Origin: Blattamonas nauphoetae
Taxonomy: Eukaryota > Preaxostyla > Oxymonadida
Direction of reading: 5' to 3'
Length of the DNA: 64,000 nucleotides
Assembly: GCA_033064195.1 (NCBI GenBank)
Contig: JARBJD010000112.1
Span: 124,001-188,000 of the forward strand
Each line of letters begins with the position of its first letter. Within the stretch, counting starts at the first letter, position 1. The position numbers were made by a program, and so were the translations under genes. This document shows, piece by piece, positions 47,511 through 59,525 of the stretch. The notes beneath the pieces were generated by a model. That model made no database searches and was not told the origin of the DNA. It saw nothing but the letters and a program-made list of their open reading frames with translations.

Positions 47511-48169
47511 CTAATGGAGGAGGAGTCTGACAGATAACCAGATCGAGGCGATCCAGAAAGCGACGAAAGTCAAGAGAGTGCCGAGAATGTTGAAAGAGGG
47601 AAGTTTGGAGGATTCTGTCTGGGTTGGGGTGGAGTCAGATGGTGACGAAAGATGGAACTGTGGTTGTACTCTGAATCTTTCCGAGATGGTTCAGTTCAGT
47701 GAGTTCTCTCTCAACGGGCACAGATGTCTCACCAACACCTACAACAGCTCACCTGACATCGTCAGTGACACATCTTGTTGACGATACTCGTTCGATTGTC
47801 CTTCGTTTTGAGAAGATTCTGGTGGTTCAGTGCTGTCCAACATGGCAGCAGGATGATACGGTTGAGTTGGGTGTGGTTGTGGTTTATCATCTTTGACACC
47901 CTCATGACTCTATCATTCAATACATTCACCAATTCCTCCGTCACTTCATCAGTTTCTCTGTTCTTCCTCTTCTCTATTCTTCCTTCTTTTCGCTTCCACG
48001 ATTCATGCATCCCAGCTTCTTCTTCCTGAGTGTGTCTTCTTTGTTGTTGATTGTGTCGATCATCGGAGCACATCCAGTTCACAAACCAGTTAGAGTGCAT
48101 CGTCACTCGAACACAGGCTTCATACATCGCCAAAACTAGAAAGAGGTCAAAACAAGATAAAGCCATCAA
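47511..48169 (-). CDS. Small membrane protein with N- and C-terminal hydrophobic segments
   Basis: A first exon starting about 48169 encodes an N-terminal hydrophobic stretch (MALSCFDLFLVLAMYEACV), then a charged helix (NRETDEVTEELVNVLNDRVM). A second exon in another frame, reached over at least one intron in 47720-47770, ends with LLTFVAFWIASIWLSVRLLL and a stop at 47511-47513. The order signal/helix/TM is reminiscent of small trafficking proteins, but I do not recognise the family. Splice borders are unresolved. Confidence 0.4.
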
Positions 48170-48782
48170 TGTGGGAATGGATTTGAGTTTGAAACAGAAA
48201 TATCATGAAATATATTATGGAATTGTCGGCACTGAGCAGCACAAGTGTTGCTATTTGATAACGAGAGCTGAATGGAAGTGTCTCACATTTTCTATGGTTT
48301 GATCAGTATCTCGAAACGAAGGAGAATTCAACAGATACAAACCCCCAGACTCTTCATCTCACACAATTGGGGGGTCATGATTAAGAGATGATGGCTCGGA
48401 AACCTGGCAGAAAAATGCGTGTCTTCCTTTCACCGCGTGAAGAGTAGTAAACACCTCACTTCTCATTCATTTTCGTCTCTATATCCATTTTATACCAGAA
48501 TTCTGGAAAAATATTAATCACTCAACAACATTGCGACATTGGGGACGGGGGCCAGTTTTCAAAATTTTCTGCCCAAGTCCAGACAAGGGTAACCGGAAAC
48601 TTTTGTCTGTGACTGTTTTTTCTTCAGACATCACTGGTTTTTCTCCGAAATTTTAGAAGAAAGCGAATTCAAGTTGCTTTGACTCTATGAAGTGACCTGA
48701 GTCGAAAATGAAGAGGATGTTCTTGTTTTTATCCTATCAGAAGTGGAACTTTCTGTTTGTTCCATCAGGAGGTGAGAATGAT
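48170..48782. other. Intergenic stretch
   Basis: No supported gene or RNA. It lies between the start of the small membrane protein gene and the 3' end of copy B, so it should hold a promoter and a 3' processing region; no motif can be named. Confidence 0.45.
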
Positions 48783-51700
48783 TCAATTAGGCGGGTTCGA
48801 TGACAGTTTTTGGGGAATTTCAGGCGAATCTTTCAATCTTTTGGCCCCCGTACCAGGAAGATTGCCCATCAGGTCTGGTACGATGAAACGTGGCATATAC
48901 CCAGGAAGTGGTCCTATGGGAGAACGAAAGAGCCCGAATTCCGGGTCACCACTCATCACAGTAGTCTCTTCAGGTAATTCGATTTGAGAATCCTGTTCTG
49001 ATTTGGCTGGTGGAAACAGTTTACCCAATCCCGACAGATGAGTGGAATTGCCTCCATTCGGCAGACAGAGAAGAGCCGCCAGATCTTTCCAGGAGAGGTT
49101 GAATGTTTTGAGACATTTGAAGAGGTGCTTCTGTTTGTTTCGCAGACGCACTCTGAACTCATCTATTGTCATTTTAATGGTATTGTTGGGTGTCTTGTCA
49201 TTAGATTCTCCATTCAAATAACTAAAACAGATGCTCGTGATAAGACTCGATGAATTCGATTTGAATTCGACAGCACAAAATCGCGAGTGATGGGTCATGT
49301 GCGACAATGGCGTTGCTGTGACGAAAGAATATTAATAGATGGTTGGCATTGCTACGCAAGGTTTTGTCCTTGTTGATCGACTTCTTCAGGTCCTCCATTT
49401 CTTTATCAGTAGTTGTTTTACAGTTTGTCACATAGTCCATCAGAGTCTCTCTTTCAGTAACGCCAAGCCTTGAGCCAGTGATCAATGCCTCACATTGTTG
49501 CTTAGACTCAGGTGTTATATTTGGACAGCAAAATGAAATGATATCTTCGCGACGGCTGGAGGGAAATCTTGGCTTTCTGTTCACCAACGAAAGAAGGGTG
49601 TATCTGTCCCTGACCAGGATATTCTCTGCTTTCATGATTGCTTTCTCCAGGATACGTGAGTCCGTTTCGTCCACTTCATTGAACATCAGAATCAAGCGGT
49701 CCAGAAAATCAAGTGGCGACTTGTCGTGTTTCTGTTTCTTTTCGAGACAAGTCAGTGCCTTATTCCACTGGTCGACATCGTCCTGTATGAAGACGTGCTT
49801 CTCGACAAGTGATTTCAGCATTTGGTTATGAGCTGATTCGGGTTGAAGACATCTGTCGATGCACTCATGGAGATGATTCTTTTCAGTTTCCTCGATTGGT
49901 GCATGGATAAGAAGAATGGTGCTCCAGACCTCTCTTTCTGTTCGTTTGAATGTCGTCTTGAGTTGATTGAGCAGCTTTACCAGTTCTGTCCGTTTTAGTT
50001 GATCTGGTGAGACTTCAGTCATGAAGGGGATTACGTGGCGTTGACAGCTCCAAGGCAGCAGCGGATTGGTCTTCATTCCTTTCATCACCAACTCCACATC
50101 GTCATCACTGGGAATAGGCATCGTCCTCAGAACTTTATGTGTAAGGATTTCCATCAAACGTTCAGATGCAACGGTGAGACTGTTCTTGAGACACGTCTTC
50201 ATCAGATTGAACTCGAGTTTTTGGGCTTCAGTTATATTAAGCTTCTTGGGAAGAGAAAGAGAAGATTTGCACATCTTCAAAACGTCTGAGATGAGCGTCA
50301 GCGTTCCGCTCACGAAGGCAACCAACACCTGGAGGTCGTACAGAGGCAAGGAGCTTAATGTGGGGATTCGAGTTTTGAGAGACTTGAGGTCACAAGGATC
50401 GAGCAATGAGAACACACTTGGTGTAGAGAGAATGAGATTTGCATCATCCGGCGTCAATGGCTGCCCATCATCGATGCAGTTACTGATCATGAGTTTGCGG
50501 GGTTCTTCGTCATCTTCGGTCGGATATTTCTGGTCAACAAGAGAGAGGATCCCCCGGATCTCGAATGGTGTCAGAATCTGTCTTGTGCCCAGTAAAAGAG
50601 TCTGTTTTGGGAAAAAGCTCATTGGAAGATGAATGCATGCAAGTGGAACTTGTTTATTCACCAACAGAGCACTAAAGTCTTCATGAGGGGGGTGTTGTGC
50701 ACCCAATGACAACACGCCATTCCTCCTCCTGTCTTCACCGAATCCAATTATCATTTTGTTCACCCACACATTAACCAGGTGAACTGTCGTGCACAGATTG
50801 CTGGTTGGGTTCGACAGTTCATTCTGGATCATGGATATGGCCTTCTCTTGCTGGTAGGTAATACCAGGCATGGGCAAGTCAGTTTGCTGAGCCGGTTGAA
50901 GAGCACCCGGCTTTCGTGGGAAGGAGGTGAAAATGTTGGGAATCGGATGAGTCTGAGAAACTTCAAATTTGAGTGTTGGCTGCTCTGGTTCATTTGGTAT
51001 GGGACTGGTATAGTAAGGAGATTCAGTCTGTTCTTCGACACCGACCATCACAACATCCATCATGTCAAACGGTCTCATTCTGGCACGAGACTTTGGAATG
51101 GAGTCCTTTGGGTAAGGATAGATCAAATCGATCCCTTTAAGTTCCCTCCGTATCACATTAGCACCAGTGTTCGGATCTGTGGGAAGGGTTGAAATCAGGT
51201 TGAACTCAAAAAACGGAACGAAAGTCACGTCTTTGTTCTCGTTCTTGCTGGGTCTGAGGTTCAGCAAACATCTTGTTGCCCTTATCCGACAGAGCGTTTT
51301 CCTCCTCCCTTCTCTTGTCTGAATTTATTCGGGCTTCATATTTCTCTGGAATTGCCTTGCAATGATGACATGGGAAGGATTCTGTAATGATTTGGTCACA
51401 GAAGTAACATCGGAAGTGAGTTGGATTTGTGTTCGGCTGAAGAGCGGTTGCAGATGATAATGCCAATCGTCCTGTACGTGCGAGAGTGACTTCCTCCTCT
51501 GTCCGAGCATGACCATCCATCACCCAAACATTTTCTCGTGGAATGATATAGGCTGCGGGGTATTTGTCTGTCAGCGAAAAATTCGTGACAGCAGGCTGCT
51601 TCACAAAGAAGAAGAAAGGATGAATGTGTTGTTGACTGAGCTCGTACACTGTGCACAGCAGCGCAAGCCACAGGTACATCAGATTCACCCCAGACTCGCT

Positions 51701-53755
51701 GATTGGGTGTTTATTGGCGAGCGTGGACTGAATGAACATCACTGAGAGATCGTCGATCTTCTTCTCATTTTGTTCTTCATACACTTTGAAAAAAAGCAAA
51801 ATGGAGTCAAAGGCAGCGTTGTTTCCCCCCAGCGGTTTCAGATAGAACGTGAAGCATTTGGCAGCTGGCTTGTCTTCACCCCGTTCTTGGTTTGGTATAA
51901 CATGATGAATGATTGCTCGAGAGTCGAGCGTGTCGTCGTCGCTGATCTCCAGTGTTGCCGACAACACACTGCTAAGAGACATATGCGATGAAAAGAGGGG
52001 TGCCCACTTCTTGTCAAAGTCCTCCAGTCCATCAAAACGAATTTTCTTGATGTCGGGCAGAGATGCCTTTCGCATGCATACTGTATTTCGCAGGTAAACG
52101 AATGACTCGCCAATGGGTTTTGGGAGTTGGACTTTGTCAGGAAGTTGTTCGGGAGGGGGTTGTTTATTTGAACGGAGAAGTCTCCAAGGAGATGTTAGAC
52201 AAAACCCTCCGAGAATAGCATTTGAGACAAAGGCATGAAAGACCCCTCCCTTCTGTTGATTGAACTCAGCACTAGTCGGGAACGACGCGAGGGCTTCATG
52301 GTATTGCTTATACATTGCAGAGTTGAATGTTTGCAATGTGACATATCGAGCTAACTCCGTTGCAAACTCGGTGTACCAGTTGTGACAGTCGTATTGTGGA
52401 CAAGAAAAATGAATCAATTTGTGCGAAACTTCGTCAGCGAACAGATCATCAGGCTTGATGCTGATGAGGGTTTTGCCTTGTTCCCAGATCTTTTTGGTTG
52501 CTATCTCCGAGTTTTTCGGGTCCAAGACAAAGCGTGGAATGAACGAAAACAGTTCAACTCCCTGAAGTACTTTGGGGGCATCCTCTTGAGTGATGGATCG
52601 TGTTCCCATTGTGTTGAGAAGCGCTGCTTGCTCTTGAGGCGAGTATTTTGGTACGGCATACTCCAGAGTGATGCACCGAGCCATTCTAACGTCTTGGCCG
52701 GTTGCTTTCCATCTCGAACCCTTTGGTGATGTGAACAGCACATAGTAGTTATCTTCTCTGAGCCCTAACGTTTCAGGAAATGTAAGACTAAAAGGGATAG
52801 GTAAAAAAAGCGACAAACTCATCGACGACATGCCACTTTGTGTTTTCGAGTCTGTTCACGACGATTAGTGACGATCCTTGACAGGTTTGGTTATCCTTGT
52901 CCGATTCATTTGTTTTGGTGAGAGTGTCGAAATGATGGCCCACCAACAGGCGGAGGAAGTACGGAAAGTGTTCCACACTTGGGACCGAGACACTTCCAAG
53001 GAGTGCATATCCAGGTGGGAAAGTTTCTTCAGGAATATTTGTAGCGCTTGGGCGGTAAGCTCTTTCATTTGATGGTGCGTTAGGTCCTGCGGAATCCGTC
53101 AGAAGGTGGAACTTGTGCACATCATATGTGTATATGTACGATGGAGTAGCAAAGTCGGGGAGGGTTCCATTGCTACTGCCCATGGAAATTGTGGTTGTTC
53201 CTGTGCTTTCTCGATCCTCCCGTCGTTTGAAGACATAGGCTTGTTCCCCACTTTTGGCCGTCTTGACAGACTGTGTGGTCGAATCAATCAAAAAAGAATT
53301 CAAACCTCCACTCCAAAGCTTAACAACAGTGTGATGAACGGGAATCGACTGGCTGTTTTCCCCATTCCAGGAGTGCCCGTGATAACATGGAGAATCGTGT
53401 CTTTGAGATCTGCATTAATATCCTTTTCATAATAAGCAAAAGTTTGCGAGTTGAAAATCACATGGCCAAATAGAGAGAATGCGGATGAGCGAAACAGATA
53501 TGTTTTCAGTGCAGACATGTCATTGTCTGTTTCTTTACGAGTCGGAAATGATTGATACAAGAGGTGTGACAAGTCTGAAAGTTTTTCATTGGGAAGCGGG
53601 TTGTCAAAATCAAGAAAGTCTGGTTGTTTAAGAACTCCAACACAGGAATCGATGATAGCTTGAATCTTGCGAAGCAATTTCAAATTCTCACCTCCAAGAC
53701 TCGGAGGAAGGTTTGACTGGACCGGCTGGAAATGTCGACTGATATTACTTCCCAT
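48783..53755 (-). CDS. Crinkler/RHS-like P-loop effector-class protein, copy B
   Basis: Paralogue of 27658-33120 on the opposite strand, with about half of the residues shared in the better aligned parts. It starts MGSNISRHFQP, again a myristoylation signal. It has Walker A GTPGMGKTA followed by RFPFITLLLSFG, then QYDCHNWYTEFA, the Cys/His cluster CYFCDQIITESFPCHHC, and the same helical C-terminal region with LSWKDLAALLCLPNGG. The GS-rich region of copy A is missing here; only a short GSSLIVVN stretch stands in its place. The reading is spread over two to three frames, so it has a small number of breaks or introns and looks otherwise full length. The divergence points to an old duplication. 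Confidence 0.5.
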
Positions 53756-54123
53756 GTGATCGAGTGACGAGATCATCCCCTTAATCAGGGAAGTCAGTCA
53801 CGTCAGTTTTCTCGGGAGACAGGGACCTTTCACATCGCACGTACTGAAGGGATTGGCATGTTATGCTTGGTCCAGTATGTACTGGCCTGACCGAGCCGAA
53901 TGGCTCATTCAGGGTCACCTCCCTTTACTTCTAAGGGTCAGATTACTCTCAACATGAGAATTAACTAAAACTGCCGACATATTGCGATATTTCGTGATAT
54001 ACCAGCCACTTCTACCATTTTATGTATACATGAGTGACAAGGCAAAAAGTGTGTCAGTTGTCAGTTTTTTGTTTGCCTTTGTCCATGGGTCTGATCTTAC
54101 AACTTCTTTTCTAAACTCTCGTC
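53756..54123. other. Divergent intergenic region
   Basis: Between copy B (minus strand) and the plus-strand gene that follows. No gene is visible; the upstream exon and start codon of the next gene may lie at its right end (for example the ATG near 54085). Confidence 0.4.
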
Positions 54124-55030
54124 TTGTTCGATGATGTGTTCTGGTTCACCTCACTCGCCTACGGACTTGTTAATTCCTTTGAGAACGAAGGCGCTGTGGG
54201 TCACACCAATCGACTGACAGATGTCAAAGGCGATTTTCACACACCACAATACCAACAATTCCTCTTTCTAATCGATTCTGCGCTTGATGAGGCGAGAAAA
54301 CAGTTAGATCCACATTTGTTCGAAGAAGAGGCACGGATATTGTCGTGGAATCAGTTTCTTTGGAGAGTTGCTGACTTGGAGGAGGTTGTGGTGTGGTTTT
54401 ATTGTTTCATCGTCCCTTTTCAGAACGACAAATCATTCCTCAAATTGCCGTTATTCCGACAAACGCTTATCCCGCTCCAAGCGAAGTTCCAACAGCTAGC
54501 ATCGTCGATGGCTGGGTCCCTGGAACGGCCTTCAGAATTGACATCATTTCTCGCCTCTTCCAGCCAACACCGATCTCAGAAGAGATGGAGGAAGTCAAGT
54601 GGTGATTACATTCCTTCTCTTCTTCATCTCCCCAGCATCTTTCACCTCGACAGTAGAATTGTGACGAATCTCATCGAAGCGCCAATAGTGCCTTATTCGG
54701 GAACATACCCATTTCGTCGGCACTTACGACACATTCTACCTACACAGAAGTGAAACAGTACCCTTCACAATCGTCTCGACAGTCCATCCACAATCGCCGA
54801 AAGAACAAAAGCGAGAAACCTCGGCTTTTGAGGAGGAGGAGAAGGACAGAATAGAAATCAATGATGATCGATGTCCTGGACGAACGAATAGAAACATCGG
54901 GGATTTGTCCACTAACCTTTCCAGCGATCAACCAATAAACAGAAGAAAACACCATCATTTAAGAGCGACCACTCTTTTCTCATCCTTCATTGTCATATTC
55001 ATTTGCCTCCATTGTTTCATCACCGCTTAA
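54124..55030 (+). CDS. Tail-anchored membrane protein of unknown family
   Basis: An exon from 54124 (LVNSFENEGAVGHTNRLTD; the true start may be further upstream) leads over an intron of about 30 nt into a block with IPTNAYPAPSEV and DIISRLFQPTPISEEMEEVK. Introns at 54602-54635 (34 nt) and 54661-54688 (28 nt) then join in phase to a last exon that ends at 55030 with a hydrophilic acidic segment and the TM helix TLFSSFIVIFICLHCFITA at the very C-terminus. The topology is that of a tail-anchored protein. No domain recognised with confidence. The 28-nt intron is extremely short. Confidence 0.5.
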
Positions 55031-55471
55031 ATTCATGTTTCGCGTCAACAAAAGACCCCCACAGGGTGTTTCGATAATGACTTCGTTTCATCGGGGACTG
55101 CATTGCCTATTTATATTTGACGTACCCGAAGTGATTCGAAATCAGAATTCCAGCCGACATGAGAAATATCGAGTGATTGAATCATCTCCAACTCTGCCCA
55201 TTTATGCCTCGAATGACCACCCTGAGGCTCCATCGTTCCCAACCCGATGAGAATTATTTGAGCTTGTCGAAGTTTTACCAGACGAGACTTTCTTCAACTG
55301 CAAACAAAGGGTTCTTGACATTCTCAGAACTCAATCTCATTGTCGACGGATGTGGCGCCACTTCAATGATGCATCCATTCCCTCCGTGTTCAGACAATCA
55401 GACTTGTTTGGGAATCACACATCTATTGGGCTTTGCTAAATGTTGGATTAAATTGCTAAATGGACGAATAG
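55031..55471. other. Possible gene remnant and broken tRNA-like unit
   Basis: A plus-strand stretch at about 55245-55440 reads protein-like (ELVEVLPDETFFNCKQRVLD; SHCRRMWRHFNDASIP) and stops at a TAA in GGGCTTTGCTAAATG. That stop lies in the left part of a tRNA-like sequence (55428-55471), whose right part continues at 56381 beyond the transposon. No complete gene. Confidence 0.35.
55464..55471 (+). repeat. 8-bp target-site duplication, left
   Basis: ACGAATAG, repeated exactly at 56373-56380 on the other side of the 901-bp element. Confidence 0.92.
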
Positions 55472-56372
55472 CAGGGGTTTTGGAACCGGAGGAAATTATG
55501 GGTAAATCACAGTTGGTGGAGGCGGAAAAAGTTCACTTTTCGCCACTCTGACGCTTTGGGTGGTTCTTTTTTGAAAATAAAAAAAACACCAAAAGAGAAT
55601 ACGGAGAAATGGCGACTAAATCACGGAGAAGGTTGAAAACCTCATATTGAGCAAATGCGGAGCTGATCGTTTTTGCTCCTTTTCTTCATTTTTAAAAGTG
55701 TGAACTGGAAAAACAACTATCAGATTCAATATTCAAATCTCCACCTCTACCATTCTTTTTCCTCCATTTCCATAAACTTTCTCCATTGTCAATGAAATCC
55801 TCGGCGATCAACACTCTCGAACGAGTGTTTGTTGAGCAGGGACACGGAAGTGATATTCGACTTTGGCAGCCGAACTGAAGTTTTCTGGAAGACATTAAAA
55901 CAGAAATTTGGATTTTTCCTTGGAATATCATCGATAGCCATCTCGGAATGTCGTCATCTCAATCAGATGGTCGGATCTAGTCATGGAAAAGGACAAAATC
56001 ACCAAATATCCCATTTTGAAACATATACTCGTTCTTGATTCTATATCTTCCGTCAAAAGAGGACCTATTACATCCGTCTGCACTTTGAAAAAAACTGGCA
56101 ATAATTCTATATCCAAGCATATTACCGGCAGAAAATCTCCACTGTTTGATGAAAAATCGCCACATTTTCTGAATAGTCCGATGTGAATACAATCTACAGC
56201 AATCTGGGCGACATTTGCACTGGAATCGAAAAAGGACTCCAAAACTAGACAATTGAGTAATCACTATTTTCTCTTCACTTTTACGGTTTTTTGCTTCTTT
56301 CCATTTCAAAATGAGATATCTCGTTTTCCATATTAATTTATTTAAGGCTGGCCTCCGGTTCCAAAACCCCTG
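55472..56372 (+). mobile_element. Non-autonomous hAT-type DNA transposon, 901 bp
   Basis: The ends are perfect 21-bp terminal inverted repeats that begin CAGGGGTTTTGGAACC (left, 55472-55492; right, 56352-56372) and the element is flanked by the 8-bp duplication ACGAATAG. The 8-bp target duplication and CAGGG-type end are the marks of the hAT superfamily. The inside has no complete transposase; short frames on both strands (for example a minus-strand reading near 55928-56242) could be traces of one but are not recognisable. It is inserted into a tRNA-like sequence, so the empty site can be read from the flanks. Exact ends suggest a fairly recent insertion. Confidence 0.9.
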
Positions 56373-56380
56373 ACGAATAG
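56373..56380 (+). repeat. 8-bp target-site duplication, right
   Basis: ACGAATAG, identical to 55464-55471. Confidence 0.92.
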
Positions 56381-56589
56381 AGTTCCAAGGTTCAATTCCT
56401 CTTGTGCTTATTCAATATTTCTTTTTTTAAAAGTGTCGACTTCCTCGATATTAATACTCTCTTGAAGTGATACGTCAGAAAGGTCACGTGTTGCAGAGAA
56501 ATGAACGATCTGGCCCATGATCCACTTCTCATCAGAACATTCTGGCAATGAAGAGAAGATAACTGAGTGAAAAAGTGAATACCTCACTC

Positions 56590-59053
56590 AATGTTCAAAT
56601 ATTTCTTTCTTGCTCACATTTTTCTCTCCTTAGAGTTCCTCAGGATCCACTTTCTCATCATCACGATCTTGATCGCAATTCTTGGGGAAACGAATGTTTG
56701 TCGATACCTCAATTGTCACCAAATCACACACGGTTTGATTCTTTCACAATTTCATCAACACACTCTTTTGGTCCAATCTCTGTCACCGATCACAATGCAG
56801 TACAAAGTTCACCACTCCTGATCTTCCTTCACGAATCGAGGACATCTTAACCGCACTGAATGCTGCGAAAACACAAGCAGTTATGTTTTTGGATGGAGTG
56901 GGATTGGAGGATGGGTCGTGGGCCATTACCACAGATGGATGCATTCTGATCGAACTCGCAGTTGATGTTCCTCAGCTCCCTATTGTACTTGAGTTTGGAC
57001 TCGCATCAATCAGAAGAGGCGATTCACTCACTGACGTGATTATACTGCCCACTTGGTGACATTCACGACTTTGGGTGGACTCGACGCGCGCGTCATATTT
57101 GTCGCGACCAATGGAAGACAGAGATGAAAAGATAACAGGAATAGGACAGATTGAGGAAGAAGGACGAATAGGAGATGAGACGGGAGACGGCATCGAGATG
57201 GGAGGGAAGAGGAAGAAGAGAATTGTTGAACTGGAGACGAGATGCGAAGGGATGGAAAGAAGGAGATGAGAGAGAGCGGAACAAGATGGAGGAATAGAGA
57301 AATGGATTGTGGCGTGCGGGGGATCGTTGCGGAGAGAGTGTGAAATGAAGTGTGGAAAGTCGGCGGACGTGATGGGATACTGAACAACGAACGAAGGAGG
57401 AAGGCAGGTGGTGAGAGGTCAGAGGTCAGAGGGGGTGAGAACGAGGGAGTGCGAGGCAGGAGAGGATCAGAGTTCAGTCTAGTCGAATTGCTTCTCGCAT
57501 CTGTAGAATGCCTCCCGATAACAACAATCCACACTTCCCTCTGATGATACACTCCAATAATCACACCACGTGCACTCCCACAAGCGAACAGTCTTCTGAG
57601 CAGACACAGAATTGATCACTCCTTCGTCCCCTCCAATCCTTTTCACTCCAATCATCACACTTCTTTCCATCTCAGTCGCCGATTCTTCTTTGTCTGGGTT
57701 GAACACAAGTTCTGCTTGTCTCCCATCTCCACTACAACAACCCCATCCCCACTCGTTCTCCCCCTCCTCTTATTGTGATCCGAGACATGTCACACTCTTC
57801 GATTTTATCCACAACACACATCGGTATTGTCTTCATCCCCCACGTCTCCTCTGCTTGCAGCACGAGTGCCAGCTCATACATGCTCACCTTCCCTCCTCTC
57901 ATCCCCACCATTTCCCGTCTCCAACTTCAAAATTCTCTCCAAAGTGGCCTGTCGCTCTCATCAACACCCAAATCCCTCGCCGATCCCTACCTCCATCCGT
58001 CTGTCACAAACCCGATCATCCTCCCTTCTCTCCCCAGCTCTTCCCAAATGACCCTCGTCCTTTCAATCTGCCCACTAAGGAGTCTGTCACACTTCATCCG
58101 AAGCAACATCCTTCTTCACAATTGTCAACACAAAATGGGTTCTCTCCGCATGGCAACTCCGCCATCCAAGCCCCGTCTGTTCGAGACAATTCAACCTACC
58201 AGCATCGATATCGACATGGCGGAAGAAGGTCCATTTGGAATGTGTCACATCGATCTCCTTTCTGCCGCACGTCTCTGCCATCCACACCTCGTCACTCGAT
58301 TCGCCCATAATCCTCTCCAACCCAGCTACAACTCTCCCCCTCGACTCTTTCGATCGTGTCGTCGTCCGAAGTACTTGTCCTGAACGTGGTCGCCATTGAG
58401 GCTCGAACAGAAGAATGCCAGCTGAATGAAAAGAGAATCGGGACTCTCTGAGAGAGATGGGAACCTCACCTCCTCAAGCGTCTACACTGTTTGTCACGAC
58501 GCGAAAGAACAGTGAATGAACACGAGTGTCCTTCCACCAGACTTCAAGCTTGAATGACAATCTGACGAATCCATCCTCGCCACTCCTCGCTCGTTTTCCA
58601 ATGATTCACTCACCCTCTCAGCATTCAAAACCCAAAAACTGGTTCAACGTCGTCTCCGTTTCCGCTCAACTCATCCAGCTCCATGTGTCAAGCGACCAAT
58701 AGTCTGTTGAGATCAACTTGAGAGACTTCGGATTGAACCAGTACGAATGCGAAGGAAGGGTGGTGTGTGGGACGATGCTGTCGTTTGCTCTCACACATCT
58801 ACAAGAACTCCAAGTGTTCCTGTCCAGCTCCTCCCAACAATCTTTTCCTCAAATCACTCGCGATGGAGCGGACACTCCTCTCACAGGCGATGAAGGCGAG
58901 TGTTGGCATTTACGTTGTGCTGTGCATCGACGACGTGGTGCATGTGAATGACCCCCGCGGCGGGCTGCTCTCGCTGTTCGTGTCGGAGAAGAGCGAGGAC
59001 GAGAAGAAACGAAGCGCTGGACTCACAGAAGGAAGATGAATCGGAACCCGAGT
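56590..59053 (+). CDS. Ser/Pro-rich protein of unknown family, multi-exon or decayed
   Basis: Protein-like blocks in order on the plus strand, in changing frames: a Ser/His-rich block ending FTISSTHSFGPISVTDHN, a folded-looking block (ILTALNAAKTQAVMFLDGVG; WAITTDGCILIELAV; ASIRRGDSLTDVIILPTW) at 56820-57056, a low-complexity Arg/Glu/Gly-rich stretch, a long Ser/Pro/His-rich stretch (57612-58310), a block LRDFGLNQYECEG near 58720 and the end KASVGIYVVLCIDDVVHVND with an acidic tail to 59053. A sliding-clamp-like protein with a long disordered insert crossed my mind for the first and last blocks, but the match is too weak to claim. Splice sites are unresolved. The end is duplicated at 42142-42324. 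Confidence 0.35.
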
Positions 59054-59447
59054 GAGGGGGGATGGGAAGGGAATTATCGAGTGAAAGCATCTTATCGATT
59101 GCAAAGATTGAACAAAATGAAACTGTGGGAGAGAGGGTGAAAAGTTATTTATCCGCGTGCATCAACTTCGAGAAGAATTGGGAGAATGATCGTGCTTTTC
59201 GATCACAATGGCTTGAGTAAATCTAAGGAGAGAAAACTTCGAGAAAGAGAGAAAGAAAGACACTGTAAGTTAGAAACTCATTTCTCAATTGAGTTATATC
59301 CCTCCATAGTTGGAGTGAACGTTCGTGAATTGGTTCATGGGCACGATCATTCATTTCTCATGAACACGTCACTTCTTTGACTTATCTCTTCAAACAATAG
59401 TTACAGACGATGAAAGCAATAGTTTTTGAAAACCATGACAATAAAAA

Positions 59448-59525
59448 ATATTCAAGGAGGGATTGAACCTTTGAGCTTCATTCGTCCATTTAGCACTTTA
59501 GTCGTACATTTAGCAAAGCCCAGGA
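59448..59525 (-). ncRNA. tRNA-like Pol III unit, copy 2
   Basis: Duplicate of 42715-42795 with homopolymer length changes (A6 instead of A7, GGG instead of GGGG). Same B-box-like element and T-run; no anticodon arm. Confidence 0.35.

Noticed and set aside
53780-53960. Hairpin-like stretch with repeated CATTCAGGGTCA-type pieces as a structured RNA
   Set aside because: Pairing is imperfect and no known RNA family fits.
55928-56242. hAT transposase gene inside the 901-bp element
   Set aside because: The frame is short and lacks the catalytic residues and the C-terminal dimerisation motif.
57040-57564. Minus-strand Ser/Leu/Pro-rich frame
   Set aside because: Low-complexity antisense of purine-rich sequence; no conserved pattern and no splice context.
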